A stretch of DNA of 64,000 nucleotides from Deltaproteobacteria bacterium UBA6106 (GTDB lineage: Bacteria; Desulfobacterota; Syntrophorhabdia; Syntrophorhabdales; Syntrophorhabdaceae): the NCBI GenBank assembly GCA_002428485.1, contig DIWM01000008.1, positions 10,834-74,833 on the forward strand, written 5' to 3'. Made by a program: the position numbers and the translations under genes. The notes under the pieces were generated by a model. That model was not told the origin of the DNA. It did no database searches and saw nothing but the letters and a program-made list of their open reading frames with translations. Below, in pieces: positions 27,927 through 35,564 of this stretch. Position 1 is the stretch's first letter; every line of letters starts with the position of its first letter.

Positions 27927-28101
27927 GGTCAGATACATCACAAGAAATATGCAACAAGCAACAAAAGGAACGAGGAGCGCGGCGCGAAAGGTCGCCGTGG
28001 CCTGTCAGGAATTAAAATTGAATGCCCGATACTGCTTATTTATGATAAGTTATAGTTCATAGGAATGTTTCATAGAAGCAATAAGGGTGGAGGAATAAGG
28101 T

Positions 28102-29862
28102 ATGCCCTACGATGCGAACGTGATGTCTGACTGGCAGATCTCTGAAGCGGCAGAGGTTCGCATGAAGTCTATATGGCAGCTCCAGGAGGAGCTGAGCCTG
28201 GAAAAAGATGAGATCATCCCTCACGGCAAGGTGGGGAGGCTCAGCTTCATGAAGATCATGGACAGGCTGCGCGATAACAAAAACGGGAAGTACATCAACA
28301 TCACCGCCATCACCCCCACGCCTCTCGGAGAGGGAAAAACAACGACGTGCATAGGATTGCTGGAGGGGCTGGGCAAAAGGGGCAAGGGGGCCGGGGGCGC
28401 CATACGCCAGCCTTCCGGCGGGCCCACGATGAATGTGAAAGGAAGCGCTGCCGGAGGAGGCAACGCCCAGGTCATTCCACTCACCGAATTTTCGCTGGGG
28501 TTGACCGGCGATATCAATAACATCATGAATGCCCATAATCTCGCCATGACAGCGCTGACGGCGCGGATGCAGCACGAAAGGAACTACACGGACCCTGAGC
28601 TTGCAAAAAGAAATCTGAGACGCCTCGATATCGATACAAAAAGCGTTCAGATGGGCTGGGTTATCGATTTCTGCGCCCAGGCCTTAAGGAATATTATCAT
28701 CGGGATCGGCGGAAAGATGGACGGATACACGATGCAGTCCCGTTTTGACATTGCCGTCAGCTCTGAGTTGATGGCGATCCTTTCGATAGCGAAAGACCTC
28801 AGGGACCTGCGGGAGAGGATCGGGAAGATCACCGTGGCGTTTGACCGTTACGGCAAGCCCATTACGACAGAGGACCTGGAGGTTGCCGGCGCGATGTGCG
28901 CATTCTTAAGGGAGAGCATCAATCCGAACCTGCTGCAGACGGTCGAGGGACAGCCGGTGCTGGTGCACGCGGGCCCCTTTGCAAATATCGCCGTAGGGCA
29001 GTCGTCGATCATCGCGGATATGGTTGGCCTGAAACTGTTTGATTATCACGTAACAGAGAGCGGATTTGCGTCAGACATAGGCTTCGAGAAGTTCTGGAAC
29101 GTTAAATGCAGGATCAGCGGGCTTAAGCCGAATGTTTCCGTCATTACCGCATCGATCAGGGCCCTGAAGATGCACGGCGGAGGACCAAGGGTGGCGCCGG
29201 GTCTGCCCCTTGCTGACGAATACAGAAAAGAGGACCTTCAATTATTGGAAAAGGGCCTTCCGAACCTTGTCCACCATATACGGACGGTAAAGCTGTCGGG
29301 CATCAAGCCCGTCGTATGCATCAATAGCTTCAACACCGATACAAAAGACGAGGTGAAGCTTGTAAAAAGAGTAGCCGAGGCTGAAGGGGCGCGGGTGGCC
29401 GTTTCAGAGCACTGGCAAAAGGGAGGAGAGGGCGCTCTGGAGCTGGCGGACGCAGTAATTGATGCCTGCTGCGAGGAAACGGATTTCCGGTTCCTGTATC
29501 CCGTGGAGATGCCCCTGGTTGAGAGGGTAGACCTGATCGCAAAGAATATCTATGGGGCAGAGAAGGTACTATGGCTGCCCGGGGTGGAGGAGAAAGCAGC
29601 GAAATTGGAAAAAGATCCTGACAAAAAGGATTATTTTACCATGATGGTGAAGACCCATCTCAGCCTGTCCCATGACCCCGAGCTAAAAGGCGTGCCCAGG
29701 GGATGGACCTTGCCCATAAGGGATATACTGGTCTTTACGGGGGCGAGGTTCCTGTGCCCTGTGGCAGGCTCTATAAACCTTATGCCCGGCACAGGCTCTG
29801 ACCCCGCGTTCAGAAGAATAGACGTTGATGTAGACACGGGAAAAGTCACCGGCCTTTATTGA
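28102..29862 (+). CDS. fhs: Formate--tetrahydrofolate ligase
   Basis: A 586-residue cytosolic enzyme that makes 10-formyl-THF from formate, THF and ATP. ITPTPLGEGKTTTCIGL is the nucleotide-binding loop of this family. The downstream GGPTMNVKGSAAGGGNAQVIP, FSLGLTGDINNIMNAHNLAM and CLFVP-type C-terminal region (here FLCPVAGSINLMPGTGSDPAF) agree over the whole length (family about 555-590 aa). In anaerobes it serves the Wood-Ljungdahl methyl branch or one-carbon biosynthesis. The ATG at 28102 has GTGGAGG upstream. No other Wood-Ljungdahl gene is in the window. Confidence 0.96.
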   Translation: MPYDANVMSDWQISEAAEVRMKSIWQLQEELSLEKDEIIPHGKVGRLSFMKIMDRLRDNKNGKYINITAITPTPLGEGKTTTCIGLLEGLGKRGKGAGGAIRQPSGGPTMNVKGSAAGGGNAQVIPLTEFSLGLTGDINNIMNAHNLAMTALTARMQHERNYTDPELAKRNLRRLDIDTKSVQMGWVIDFCAQALRNIIIGIGGKMDGYTMQSRFDIAVSSELMAILSIAKDLRDLRERIGKITVAFDRYGKPITTEDLEVAGAMCAFLRESINPNLLQTVEGQPVLVHAGPFANIAVGQSSIIADMVGLKLFDYHVTESGFASDIGFEKFWNVKCRISGLKPNVSVITASIRALKMHGGGPRVAPGLPLADEYRKEDLQLLEKGLPNLVHHIRTVKLSGIKPVVCINSFNTDTKDEVKLVKRVAEAEGARVAVSEHWQKGGEGALELADAVIDACCEETDFRFLYPVEMPLVERVDLIAKNIYGAEKVLWLPGVEEKAAKLEKDPDKKDYFTMMVKTHLSLSHDPELKGVPRGWTLPIRDILVFTGARFLCPVAGSINLMPGTGSDPAFRRIDVDVDTGKVTGLY

Positions 29863-29886
29863 GCGAAAAGTGAAAGGTGAAACGCC

Positions 29887-30618
29887 ATGAACGCTACAAA
29901 CGCTATAAACGCTACAAACTCTATAAACGCATTATATGTTCGTGTTTTTTTGGCAGGTGTAGGCCTTTTGATGCTGCTGAGCATGGGGGGAATGGCGGTT
30001 GCGCAAACGACAGAGGGGGCCAACAGCCCCCAGGTGAAAGCCCTGCCGGTTGTCTACGTGGCAGATTTCCAGCTCGAAGTTGAAGCTGAGAACGAAGCAA
30101 GCCAGCGCCCATTCCAGGTGAGGAAAAGGATAAAGGATAGAGTCGATCTGGTAACAGGCGAAGAAAGCCCTGAAAAAAAGGCAAAAGAGATCGTTAATAC
30201 CCTGGCAGAGTCGATTGTTGCGGGGCTGAGCGGGAAGGGCGTAGTATCGAAGAGGCTTTACAAGCAGTCACCACCCGTTTCTCAGTGCTGGGTCCTGGAA
30301 GGCGAGTTCGTGGAGCGCGACGAAGGCGATCGTTTGAAAAGGGCTGTCATCGGTTTTGGGAGCGGCTCCGCTGATATGCAGGTGGGAATAACGCTCAGCG
30401 AGATAGCTGATAAGGGAGCCAGGGTATTGCTGGATACGCCGATAGACGGAAAAAAGAACAGGACGCCCGGAGCGGTTATTACCAGGAACCCATATGTCGC
30501 CGGCGCGAAGTTCATTCTTACCAAAAACGCCCCCGACAGGGACGTAAAGAAACTTGGTTCACAGATAGCCGACAAGATATATGAGGTTATGAAAAGTGAA
30601 GGTCTGGTAAAGCAGTAA
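29887..30618 (+). CDS. DUF4410-like exported protein
   Basis: A 243-residue protein whose core (WVLEGEFVERDEGDRLKRAVIGFGSGSADMQVGITL) fits the DUF4410 pattern: an outer-membrane-associated or periplasmic protein of unknown function. A hydrophobic stretch (FLAGVGLLMLLSMGGMAVAQ, about residues 20-39) is the likely signal sequence. The first 16 residues (N, A, T, I, S) are encoded by a five-unit 9-nt repeat that begins right after the start codon. AAAGGTGA precedes the ATG, so the start is credible, but the mature protein does not depend on it. It lies 24 nt after fhs and may be cotranscribed. Confidence 0.75.
   Translation: MNATNAINATNSINALYVRVFLAGVGLLMLLSMGGMAVAQTTEGANSPQVKALPVVYVADFQLEVEAENEASQRPFQVRKRIKDRVDLVTGEESPEKKAKEIVNTLAESIVAGLSGKGVVSKRLYKQSPPVSQCWVLEGEFVERDEGDRLKRAVIGFGSGSADMQVGITLSEIADKGARVLLDTPIDGKKNRTPGAVITRNPYVAGAKFILTKNAPDRDVKKLGSQIADKIYEVMKSEGLVKQ
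29890..29934 (+). repeat. 9-nt tandem repeat inside the start of the DUF4410-like gene
   Basis: Five units: AACGCTACA, AACGCTATA, AACGCTACA, AACTCTATA, AACGCATTA. Being a multiple of 3, the array keeps the frame and encodes repeated N-A-T / N-A-I triplets. It belongs to the same 9-nt class as 26241-26298. Confidence 0.8.
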
Positions 30619-30666
30619 AGAACCCACAAAAAGACAAGGCACAACAGGCAAGACGGGCAGAGCGCA

Positions 30667-30936
30667 TCAGTCGCACCAAAGGTTGCATTCCGCACCGGTA
30701 TGAAGGTTTTGTATCACCGCGCTGGAGCACGTTCCATAGGGGTTTCCCTGCAGGAAGACAACCCAGTCCCCTTCAGTGATACCTCGGCAGCTTGTCATAG
30801 CCTCATACCGATGTCCGTTGATGATAAAGACCTGATTTTCTGCGATTTCTTGTACAGGGTATGCAGGGGTTGCATGACCTGCCGTGACGCAAGAAGCAAT
30901 GATCAGCACACAAGAGATCACAGCCGTTATCACCAT
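30667..30936 (-). CDS. Small secreted cysteine-containing protein
   Basis: An 89-residue product with a hydrophobic N-terminus (MVITAVISCVLIIASCVTA, cleavage near HA-TP) and a mature part with four Cys in SCRG, GTCSS, AECNLWCD. VFIINGHRYEAMTSCRGITEGDWVVFLQGNPYGTC looks like a small beta-rich fold. The family is unknown. No convincing ribosome site precedes the start. It is isolated on the minus strand next to repeat arrays, so it may be a solitary or decaying gene. Confidence 0.5.
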   Translation of the reverse strand: MVITAVISCVLIIASCVTAGHATPAYPVQEIAENQVFIINGHRYEAMTSCRGITEGDWVVFLQGNPYGTCSSAVIQNLHTGAECNLWCD

Positions 30937-30977
30937 AGTATTATACTATCATATCCGCGAATAAGAAGCAGCCCATA

Positions 30978-31210
30978 ACGTACTCGATACTGGATGCTCG
31001 AGAAAACCGCGTGAGGCGTTAGGCGTAAGGGGATAAATCCGTAAGTCGGTAAGGCGGAAGGGGAAAAGAGCAATAAATAGTATATCGTATATCGGGATTC
31101 CAAGAAAACCGTTCGGCGTCATGCGTTCGGCGTTCGGCGATTAAACCCCTTACGACTTACGATTCACGCCTCACGGGGTTCATCGCCTAACGCCTTACGA
31201 CTTACGGGTT
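30978..31210. repeat. Long mixed heptanucleotide repeat block, partly inverted
   Basis: This fills most of the 341-nt gap 30937-31277. In order: CGATACT/GGATGCT units (30978-31000), CGTGAGG/CGTTAGG/CGTAAGG (about 31009-31032), GTAAGTCG-type units (to 31061), GTATATC units (about 31079-31097), CGTTCGG/CGTCATG units (about 31112-31139). The first family then reappears reversed as CTTACGA/CTCACGG-type units (about 31145-31208). The block can fold as a large imperfect palindrome. Apart from a possible promoter near its right end, nothing else was seen. Confidence 0.75.
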
Positions 31211-31277
31211 TGTTGCTGACGGCTGTGTGCCGTAGTGAAAGCTTGTGCTTCGCCGCTTTTTAGATTATCCTATACAT

Positions 31278-31907
31278 ATGCAAGGGTTTTTCCTCGGACT
31301 CAGCAGCGGCCTGACGTGTGTTGCCTACTGTACGCCTGTACTTGTTCCATATATGCTCGGCGAAGGGAAGGGGATTGCGCACAACTTTGCGGCCTTGGCA
31401 CAGTTTCTCCTCGGGCGGCTTGCCGGGTATCTCGCCTTTGCCTTTGTTGCCTGGCTGATCAACCTGTCGGTCCTCGAAAGGCTGGAATCAAAGGGGCTGT
31501 TGATCGGTGCGCTTTATATTATCTTCTCCTCTTTCCTGATGATCTACGCATTTTTTAAAACAGATGCCCCGTGCGCCGCCCGCAGCATCGGCCATATTGC
31601 AGGGAAGATCAAAGCTTCTTTGTTGATCCCAGCCATGGCGGGACTTCTTAGCGGCATCGCCTTCTGTCCGCCTTTTCTCCTTGCGATGACGCACGCGGCG
31701 GATAAAGGGAGCCTCTCATACAGCCTCTTCTTTTTTCTCATGTTCTTCATCGGTACCTCCGTATTTTTTATTCCCATGCCTTTCATCGGAGCGCTGCGCC
31801 GTTTCCAGGCGCTTCAGATCATAGGGAAGATGGCGGCAGGGATCGTCGGGCTGTATTATCTTTACGCGGGGATAATAGCCGTGGTCGCAGGGGTCAAGGG
31901 CATATGA
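31278..31907 (+). CDS. DsbD/CcdA-like membrane protein
   Basis: A 209-residue inner-membrane protein with six predicted helices. SSGLTCVAYCTPVLVPYMLGEG holds a C-x3-C-x-P pair at the start of helix 1, and LLSGIAFCPPFLLAM holds a Cys-Pro-Pro in the second half: the pattern of DsbD/CcdA-type and SafE-like proteins that pass reducing equivalents or metal across the membrane. The start is uncertain (ATG 31278, or GTG 31245); neither has a strong ribosome site. It overlaps the next gene by 4 nt (ATGA), so it heads a coupled operon with the ferredoxin-type membrane protein. Confidence 0.8.
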   Translation: MQGFFLGLSSGLTCVAYCTPVLVPYMLGEGKGIAHNFAALAQFLLGRLAGYLAFAFVAWLINLSVLERLESKGLLIGALYIIFSSFLMIYAFFKTDAPCAARSIGHIAGKIKASLLIPAMAGLLSGIAFCPPFLLAMTHAADKGSLSYSLFFFLMFFIGTSVFFIPMPFIGALRRFQALQIIGKMAAGIVGLYYLYAGIIAVVAGVKGI

Positions 31908-33070
31908 AAACGGATACCCATCAGGTTCCTCAGGGAGAAGGCAAAGGCAGGACCATAGTTCTCACCCTGGTGATGGCAGTCATCACCGTCGTCATGTTCA
32001 GCCAGGGAAAGATGCCGCAGGACCCGAAAGAGATGATCGCCCTGGTTCTCACGCTCCTTTTCGCGAATACCCTGTTCTTTCTCTTGTTATACACGGGCAG
32101 AACAGACAGGTACCGGGCGATCTATTTCAGCACCTTTGCAGTCTCGCTGATCATATCATTTGTTTCCCACATGTTCGAGGCGAGGGGGAGCATGTCTCTT
32201 TCGGAGACAAAGATACTACAGTGCGAGGTCCCTTTCTGCCACCTCGTGATACCCATGACATTGGTCCCGATGGCCATCACAAAGACGATTATCTTTCCGG
32301 GAAGCCTCTTGGGCAAATATGCCTCCATCGCTTCCATGTTTGTTATCTGGATCGGTGCGACGCTTGCCCTCGGAAGAGGGTTCTGCAGCTGGGTGTGTTT
32401 TTACGGCGGCCTTGACGACGGATTCTCGAGGGTCCTCAAGAGGCCGGTTATCAGGAACATCAACCCCAAATGGATATACCTTCCTTTCGCTGTCCTCCTC
32501 CTCGTGGCGTTGACCGCGGCAGTTTACCTTTCACCTGTTTATTGTTCCTGGCTGTGTCCCTTTAAGGCGGTAACGGAGTTTCAGGCCGTTACCTCAACGA
32601 AGATCCTCATTCAAACGATCATCTTTGTCGGCCTTTTTATCGGCCTCGTTATTGTACTGCCTATCCTGACAAAAAAGAGGACGCAGTGCGCGTTTTTATG
32701 CCCTTTCGGCGCCATGCAGTCGCTCACAAACAAGATAAACGTCTTTGACGTGAGGATCGACAAAGAGAAGTGCGTGAAGTGCAAGCGCTGCATCCAGGTC
32801 TGCCCGACCTTGTCGATGAGCGAAGAAAGCCTTGAGCAGGGCTGCGCTCGCATAACCTGCATGAAGTGCGGCAAGTGCATCGACAACTGCCCGAAAGGCG
32901 CTATCAGCTATCATATAAAAGGGACGGACATTCCCGGCAAGAGGAACGCCTATCGTCTCCTTTTTCTTTTTGCCGCCTTCCTGTTCCTCGCAATATTTTC
33001 CTCCCATATTATTCAGGATGGGATCGTAAGGGTACTGAAGCTCATTACAACAGGGAGCATGATCTCATGA
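31904..33070 (+). CDS. NapH-like membrane polyferredoxin
   Basis: A 388-residue protein with about five or six membrane helices and two [4Fe-4S] ferredoxin motifs near the C-terminus (CVKCKRCIQVCPTLSM and CMKCGKCIDNCP, about residues 290-345). Membrane-side motifs CSWVCFYGG, CSWLCPFKA and CAFLCPFGA are the C-x3-C(P) pairs of NapH/NosR/CcoG-type quinol-linked electron carriers. It probably passes electrons between the quinone pool or a cytosolic donor and the neighbouring DsbD-like protein. A final helix follows the clusters. ATG at 31904, translationally coupled. Confidence 0.88.
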   Translation: MKTDTHQVPQGEGKGRTIVLTLVMAVITVVMFSQGKMPQDPKEMIALVLTLLFANTLFFLLLYTGRTDRYRAIYFSTFAVSLIISFVSHMFEARGSMSLSETKILQCEVPFCHLVIPMTLVPMAITKTIIFPGSLLGKYASIASMFVIWIGATLALGRGFCSWVCFYGGLDDGFSRVLKRPVIRNINPKWIYLPFAVLLLVALTAAVYLSPVYCSWLCPFKAVTEFQAVTSTKILIQTIIFVGLFIGLVIVLPILTKKRTQCAFLCPFGAMQSLTNKINVFDVRIDKEKCVKCKRCIQVCPTLSMSEESLEQGCARITCMKCGKCIDNCPKGAISYHIKGTDIPGKRNAYRLLFLFAAFLFLAIFSSHIIQDGIVRVLKLITTGSMIS

Positions 33071-33080
33071 GGGATATGTG

Positions 33081-33551
33081 ATGCCAAAGATACGTTCGAT
33101 CTTCGGATACATGTGGGCCGGCGCAGCGATCATAGTGGTCTTTGCCACATTCCTGGCAAGCGACTTTTTCAGCCGTGCCCTTGTTGCGTCTTCAGGGGTG
33201 AAGATCTCTCCGTGGTATTCGGGGGGAGAGGTTGTGCAGACTCTCGATCACGGTTCATACAGGACCCACGTGCACCGCCCCGTCTTTGACGCCCTGATCG
33301 GCGAAAAAGACGAAGGCTTTATCCAGGTGAACTGGGAACCGCTTGCCGGTTTGCCGTCTGTCATCGAAGAATCGTTTGACTACAGCGGCGACGGCAAAGC
33401 TGATTTCTCGGTCCGGGTAGATACGAAGACGGGGGAAGCCTCGCTCGCGCCCATCAATCCGATGGTTGTATCCATCAGGAAAACCGCAAAGCTCGATGAC
33501 GGGTGGATGATAAGGGTACAGCTGTCACGCACAATAAAAAAGGATCGATGA
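33081..33551 (+). CDS. Membrane-anchored hypothetical protein
   Basis: A 156-residue protein with one N-terminal membrane anchor (YMWAGAAIIVVFATFLASDFF) and a periplasmic domain. FDYSGDGKADFSVRVDTKTGEASL has a D-x-S-x-D-G-x-A-D loop like calcium-binding repeats of the FG-GAP/dockerin type. GAGGGATATGT precedes the ATG; a GTG one codon earlier is possible. It begins 11 nt after the polyferredoxin stop and so belongs to the redox operon. The function is unknown. Confidence 0.75.
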   Translation: MPKIRSIFGYMWAGAAIIVVFATFLASDFFSRALVASSGVKISPWYSGGEVVQTLDHGSYRTHVHRPVFDALIGEKDEGFIQVNWEPLAGLPSVIEESFDYSGDGKADFSVRVDTKTGEASLAPINPMVVSIRKTAKLDDGWMIRVQLSRTIKKDR

Positions 33552-33566
33552 AAAGGGTCGTAGCTA

Positions 33567-34040
33567 TTGCATGGTGTAAAAACACAATATAAAGGGGTAA
33601 AAGGGTGGCTGCTGCTTTTGTGCATATGCCTCACAATACTTGACCCTTTCAGCGCCTTTATGACGCTCATCGCCGTCACCAACGCGGCGAAGCCTCACTT
33701 TGACCAGTACCCGGCGCTGTTCCGGCTTGTGCTGATCGGAGGGATATGCAGCACCTTCCTGATCGTGTTCAGCATCTACGCAGGATTGTCGCTTTGGAGG
33801 GTTGTCCCCAATGCGGTGACTACAGTAAAACGATATTTTATCAGCGCCTTTTTGTATTCATTGTTTTCAATGTTTCTCCCGGTCATTGTAGGCGTTTCGG
33901 AAAAGACTTTCCCTGAGTTTTCCCAGGGCGCCTCGGTCAACAATGTGATCGTCATAGTCTACCTGTCCATCTGGTACCTCTACCTGATGCGGTCGAAAAG
34001 GGTGAAGGCAACCTACGGAGCAGAGAACCTCGGCTCATAG
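33567..34040 (+). CDS. DUF2569-type membrane protein
   Basis: A 157-residue protein with four membrane helices. YKGVKGWLLLLCICLTILDP is the usual DUF2569 opening (V-x-G-W-L-L-L...), and IWYLYLMRSKRVKATY is the typical ending. The function is unknown. The only in-frame start that keeps the opening motif is TTG at 33567, with AAAAGGG upstream. It is the last gene of the 31278-34040 operon. Its stop codon (TCATAG) lies inside a heptamer array, so the array forms the end of the gene. Confidence 0.75.
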   Translation: MHGVKTQYKGVKGWLLLLCICLTILDPFSAFMTLIAVTNAAKPHFDQYPALFRLVLIGGICSTFLIVFSIYAGLSLWRVVPNAVTTVKRYFISAFLYSLFSMFLPVIVGVSEKTFPEFSQGASVNNVIVIVYLSIWYLYLMRSKRVKATYGAENLGS

Positions 34041-34241
34041 CTCATGGCTCATAGCGAACCAGATGCTGGATGCCGGATGCTCGATACTCGCGCACACCGC
34101 GTAGTGCAGGAAGATCCTTCCAATGTTCTATGTTCAAGGTTCAGGCGCGACAGGCTGTATTCATAGATGACGAGCTGAGAGTAAGAAACCGGTAAGGCGT
34201 GAGTCGTAAGGCGTAAGGGGTTAAATCGCCTGACGCCTTAG
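34034..34241. repeat. Heptanucleotide arrays after the redox operon
   Basis: At 34034-34090 units CTCATAG/CTCATGG/CTCATAG are followed by GGATGCT/GGATGCC/CGATACT. At 34187-34220 units are CGTAAGG/CGTGAGT/CGTAAGG, with a reversed CGCCTTA copy just after (34228-34241). This fills most of the 301-nt gap 34041-34341; the rest shows nothing recognisable. Confidence 0.7.
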
Positions 34242-34341
34242 CCTACATCGCATTCGGCGTGGTCGTTTTGTTGACTTTTATTGTTGTGCCGCCGGAGCTC
34301 AGGGGAAGAAAAGACGGGGATTGAGCCTTGGCGTTGCCCGG

Positions 34342-35382
34342 TCACACTTTTTTACGTGCGGTAACTTCCATGGACCCGTTGTAATGCTTTGAGCTGTGAT
34401 AATCAATGACCTCGAACCCGGCCAGCGAAAGAGCTTTCATTAATGACCGGTAAGAAAAATAGTTCAGGTGTTCGCAGACCCTCCACATAGGGTCCTTATC
34501 CTTCATGATAAATGAAAAGGCGCTTTCAAAGTTCGGCGTTGAGATCCACAGGATGCCGCTGTCAACGAGCAGGCGATTCGCCTTTTCCAGTATCGCGAGA
34601 GGTTTTATCGTATGCTCAAGGACATCGCCGAGCATGAGGATGTCGAAGAGGTCCTCTGTCGTAAAATCCATGAAGTCAACCGGGAATAGAGGTACGCCGA
34701 GCCTCGCTGCCACATTCTGTGCGTATGTTTTTCTGATTTCCACACCGGTTATATCGAAAAGCATTTCTTTTGCCACAGAGGTAAGCTCGCCGGCGCCGAC
34801 GCCCACCTCCAGCATCCTGTTGCCGTGGGCGAATCCTTTTAAGCGCGCAAGCATATCCGAGAGCTCAGGAAGGAACTGCAGCCGGGGTGCGATATGACTT
34901 TCAGGGGCCGTCGATGACAGCACTTTCTGCAAATTATCAGGGTAGCCGGCGGCAAAGATATGGTTGCATTGTCTGCATATGCGCCATATGCGTACAGGGT
35001 TGAAACCTTCCAGAAAATCGCTGTTCGTGCACATGTTGTACACTGAATGCATCTCTCCGGGAATATTGCAGAGCGGGCATTGTGCCACTTCGATCTCGTC
35101 TACCTTTGCGTACCGGTAGGTATAGACATAGCCGGAGCGCTGTTCGTCGATGAACCGCGCAGCCAAACCCGGTTCACGCTCAAAGGCCTTTATGTGGTAG
35201 GCATATGACTGCCCGACGTTCTTCTTCCTGTTCTCGATCTCGCCAAGCCGGAAAAAGGCAAGTGCGCCGGTATCGGGAAATTCAGTAAGGCGGAGGAATG
35301 CCTCCCTGGCTTCGTCATCGTTTCCGTCAGCAGCGAGTTGCTCTGCCTTTCTGAAAAGCTCAACCGGATTCATGGGATGCAT
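34342..35382 (-). CDS. SAM-dependent methyltransferase with N-terminal TPR and zinc-like motif
   Basis: A 346-residue protein from the ATG at 35382 (another ATG at 35373; no clear ribosome site). Residues about 1-80 form a TPR-like helical region (AEQLAADGNDDEAREAFLRL). About 95-155 has CPLC ... CRQCNHIF, a likely zinc site. About 185-340 is a class I Rossmann methyltransferase: MLEVGVGAGELTSVAKE (SAM loop), DILMLGDVLEHTIKPL, ILWISTPNFES. This layout is seen in sugar or small-molecule C/O-methyltransferases. The substrate is unknown. It diverges from the hybrid kinase. Confidence 0.85.
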   Translation of the reverse strand: MHPMNPVELFRKAEQLAADGNDDEAREAFLRLTEFPDTGALAFFRLGEIENRKKNVGQSYAYHIKAFEREPGLAARFIDEQRSGYVYTYRYAKVDEIEVAQCPLCNIPGEMHSVYNMCTNSDFLEGFNPVRIWRICRQCNHIFAAGYPDNLQKVLSSTAPESHIAPRLQFLPELSDMLARLKGFAHGNRMLEVGVGAGELTSVAKEMLFDITGVEIRKTYAQNVAARLGVPLFPVDFMDFTTEDLFDILMLGDVLEHTIKPLAILEKANRLLVDSGILWISTPNFESAFSFIMKDKDPMWRVCEHLNYFSYRSLMKALSLAGFEVIDYHSSKHYNGSMEVTARKKV

Positions 35383-35564
35383 TGTAGCAGAAAAACAATG
35401 ATAAGTCACGGGTATCTGCCCGCACAAATCTTTCCTTTGAAGATGTGAGTTAATGTTGTTTCTATCCTTACCGTATTCTATAATATATCGAAGGCAAAAC
35501 TGAAATGATGCTCGCGGCGAGAAGAGGATAACAGGGCAAAAAAGGCACTTGGGGAACGTTCAGA

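Noticed and set aside
24577..34241. Heptamer blocks as CRISPR or terminators
   Set aside because: Units are 7 or 9 nt and degenerate, without spacers; stems do not end in T-runs.
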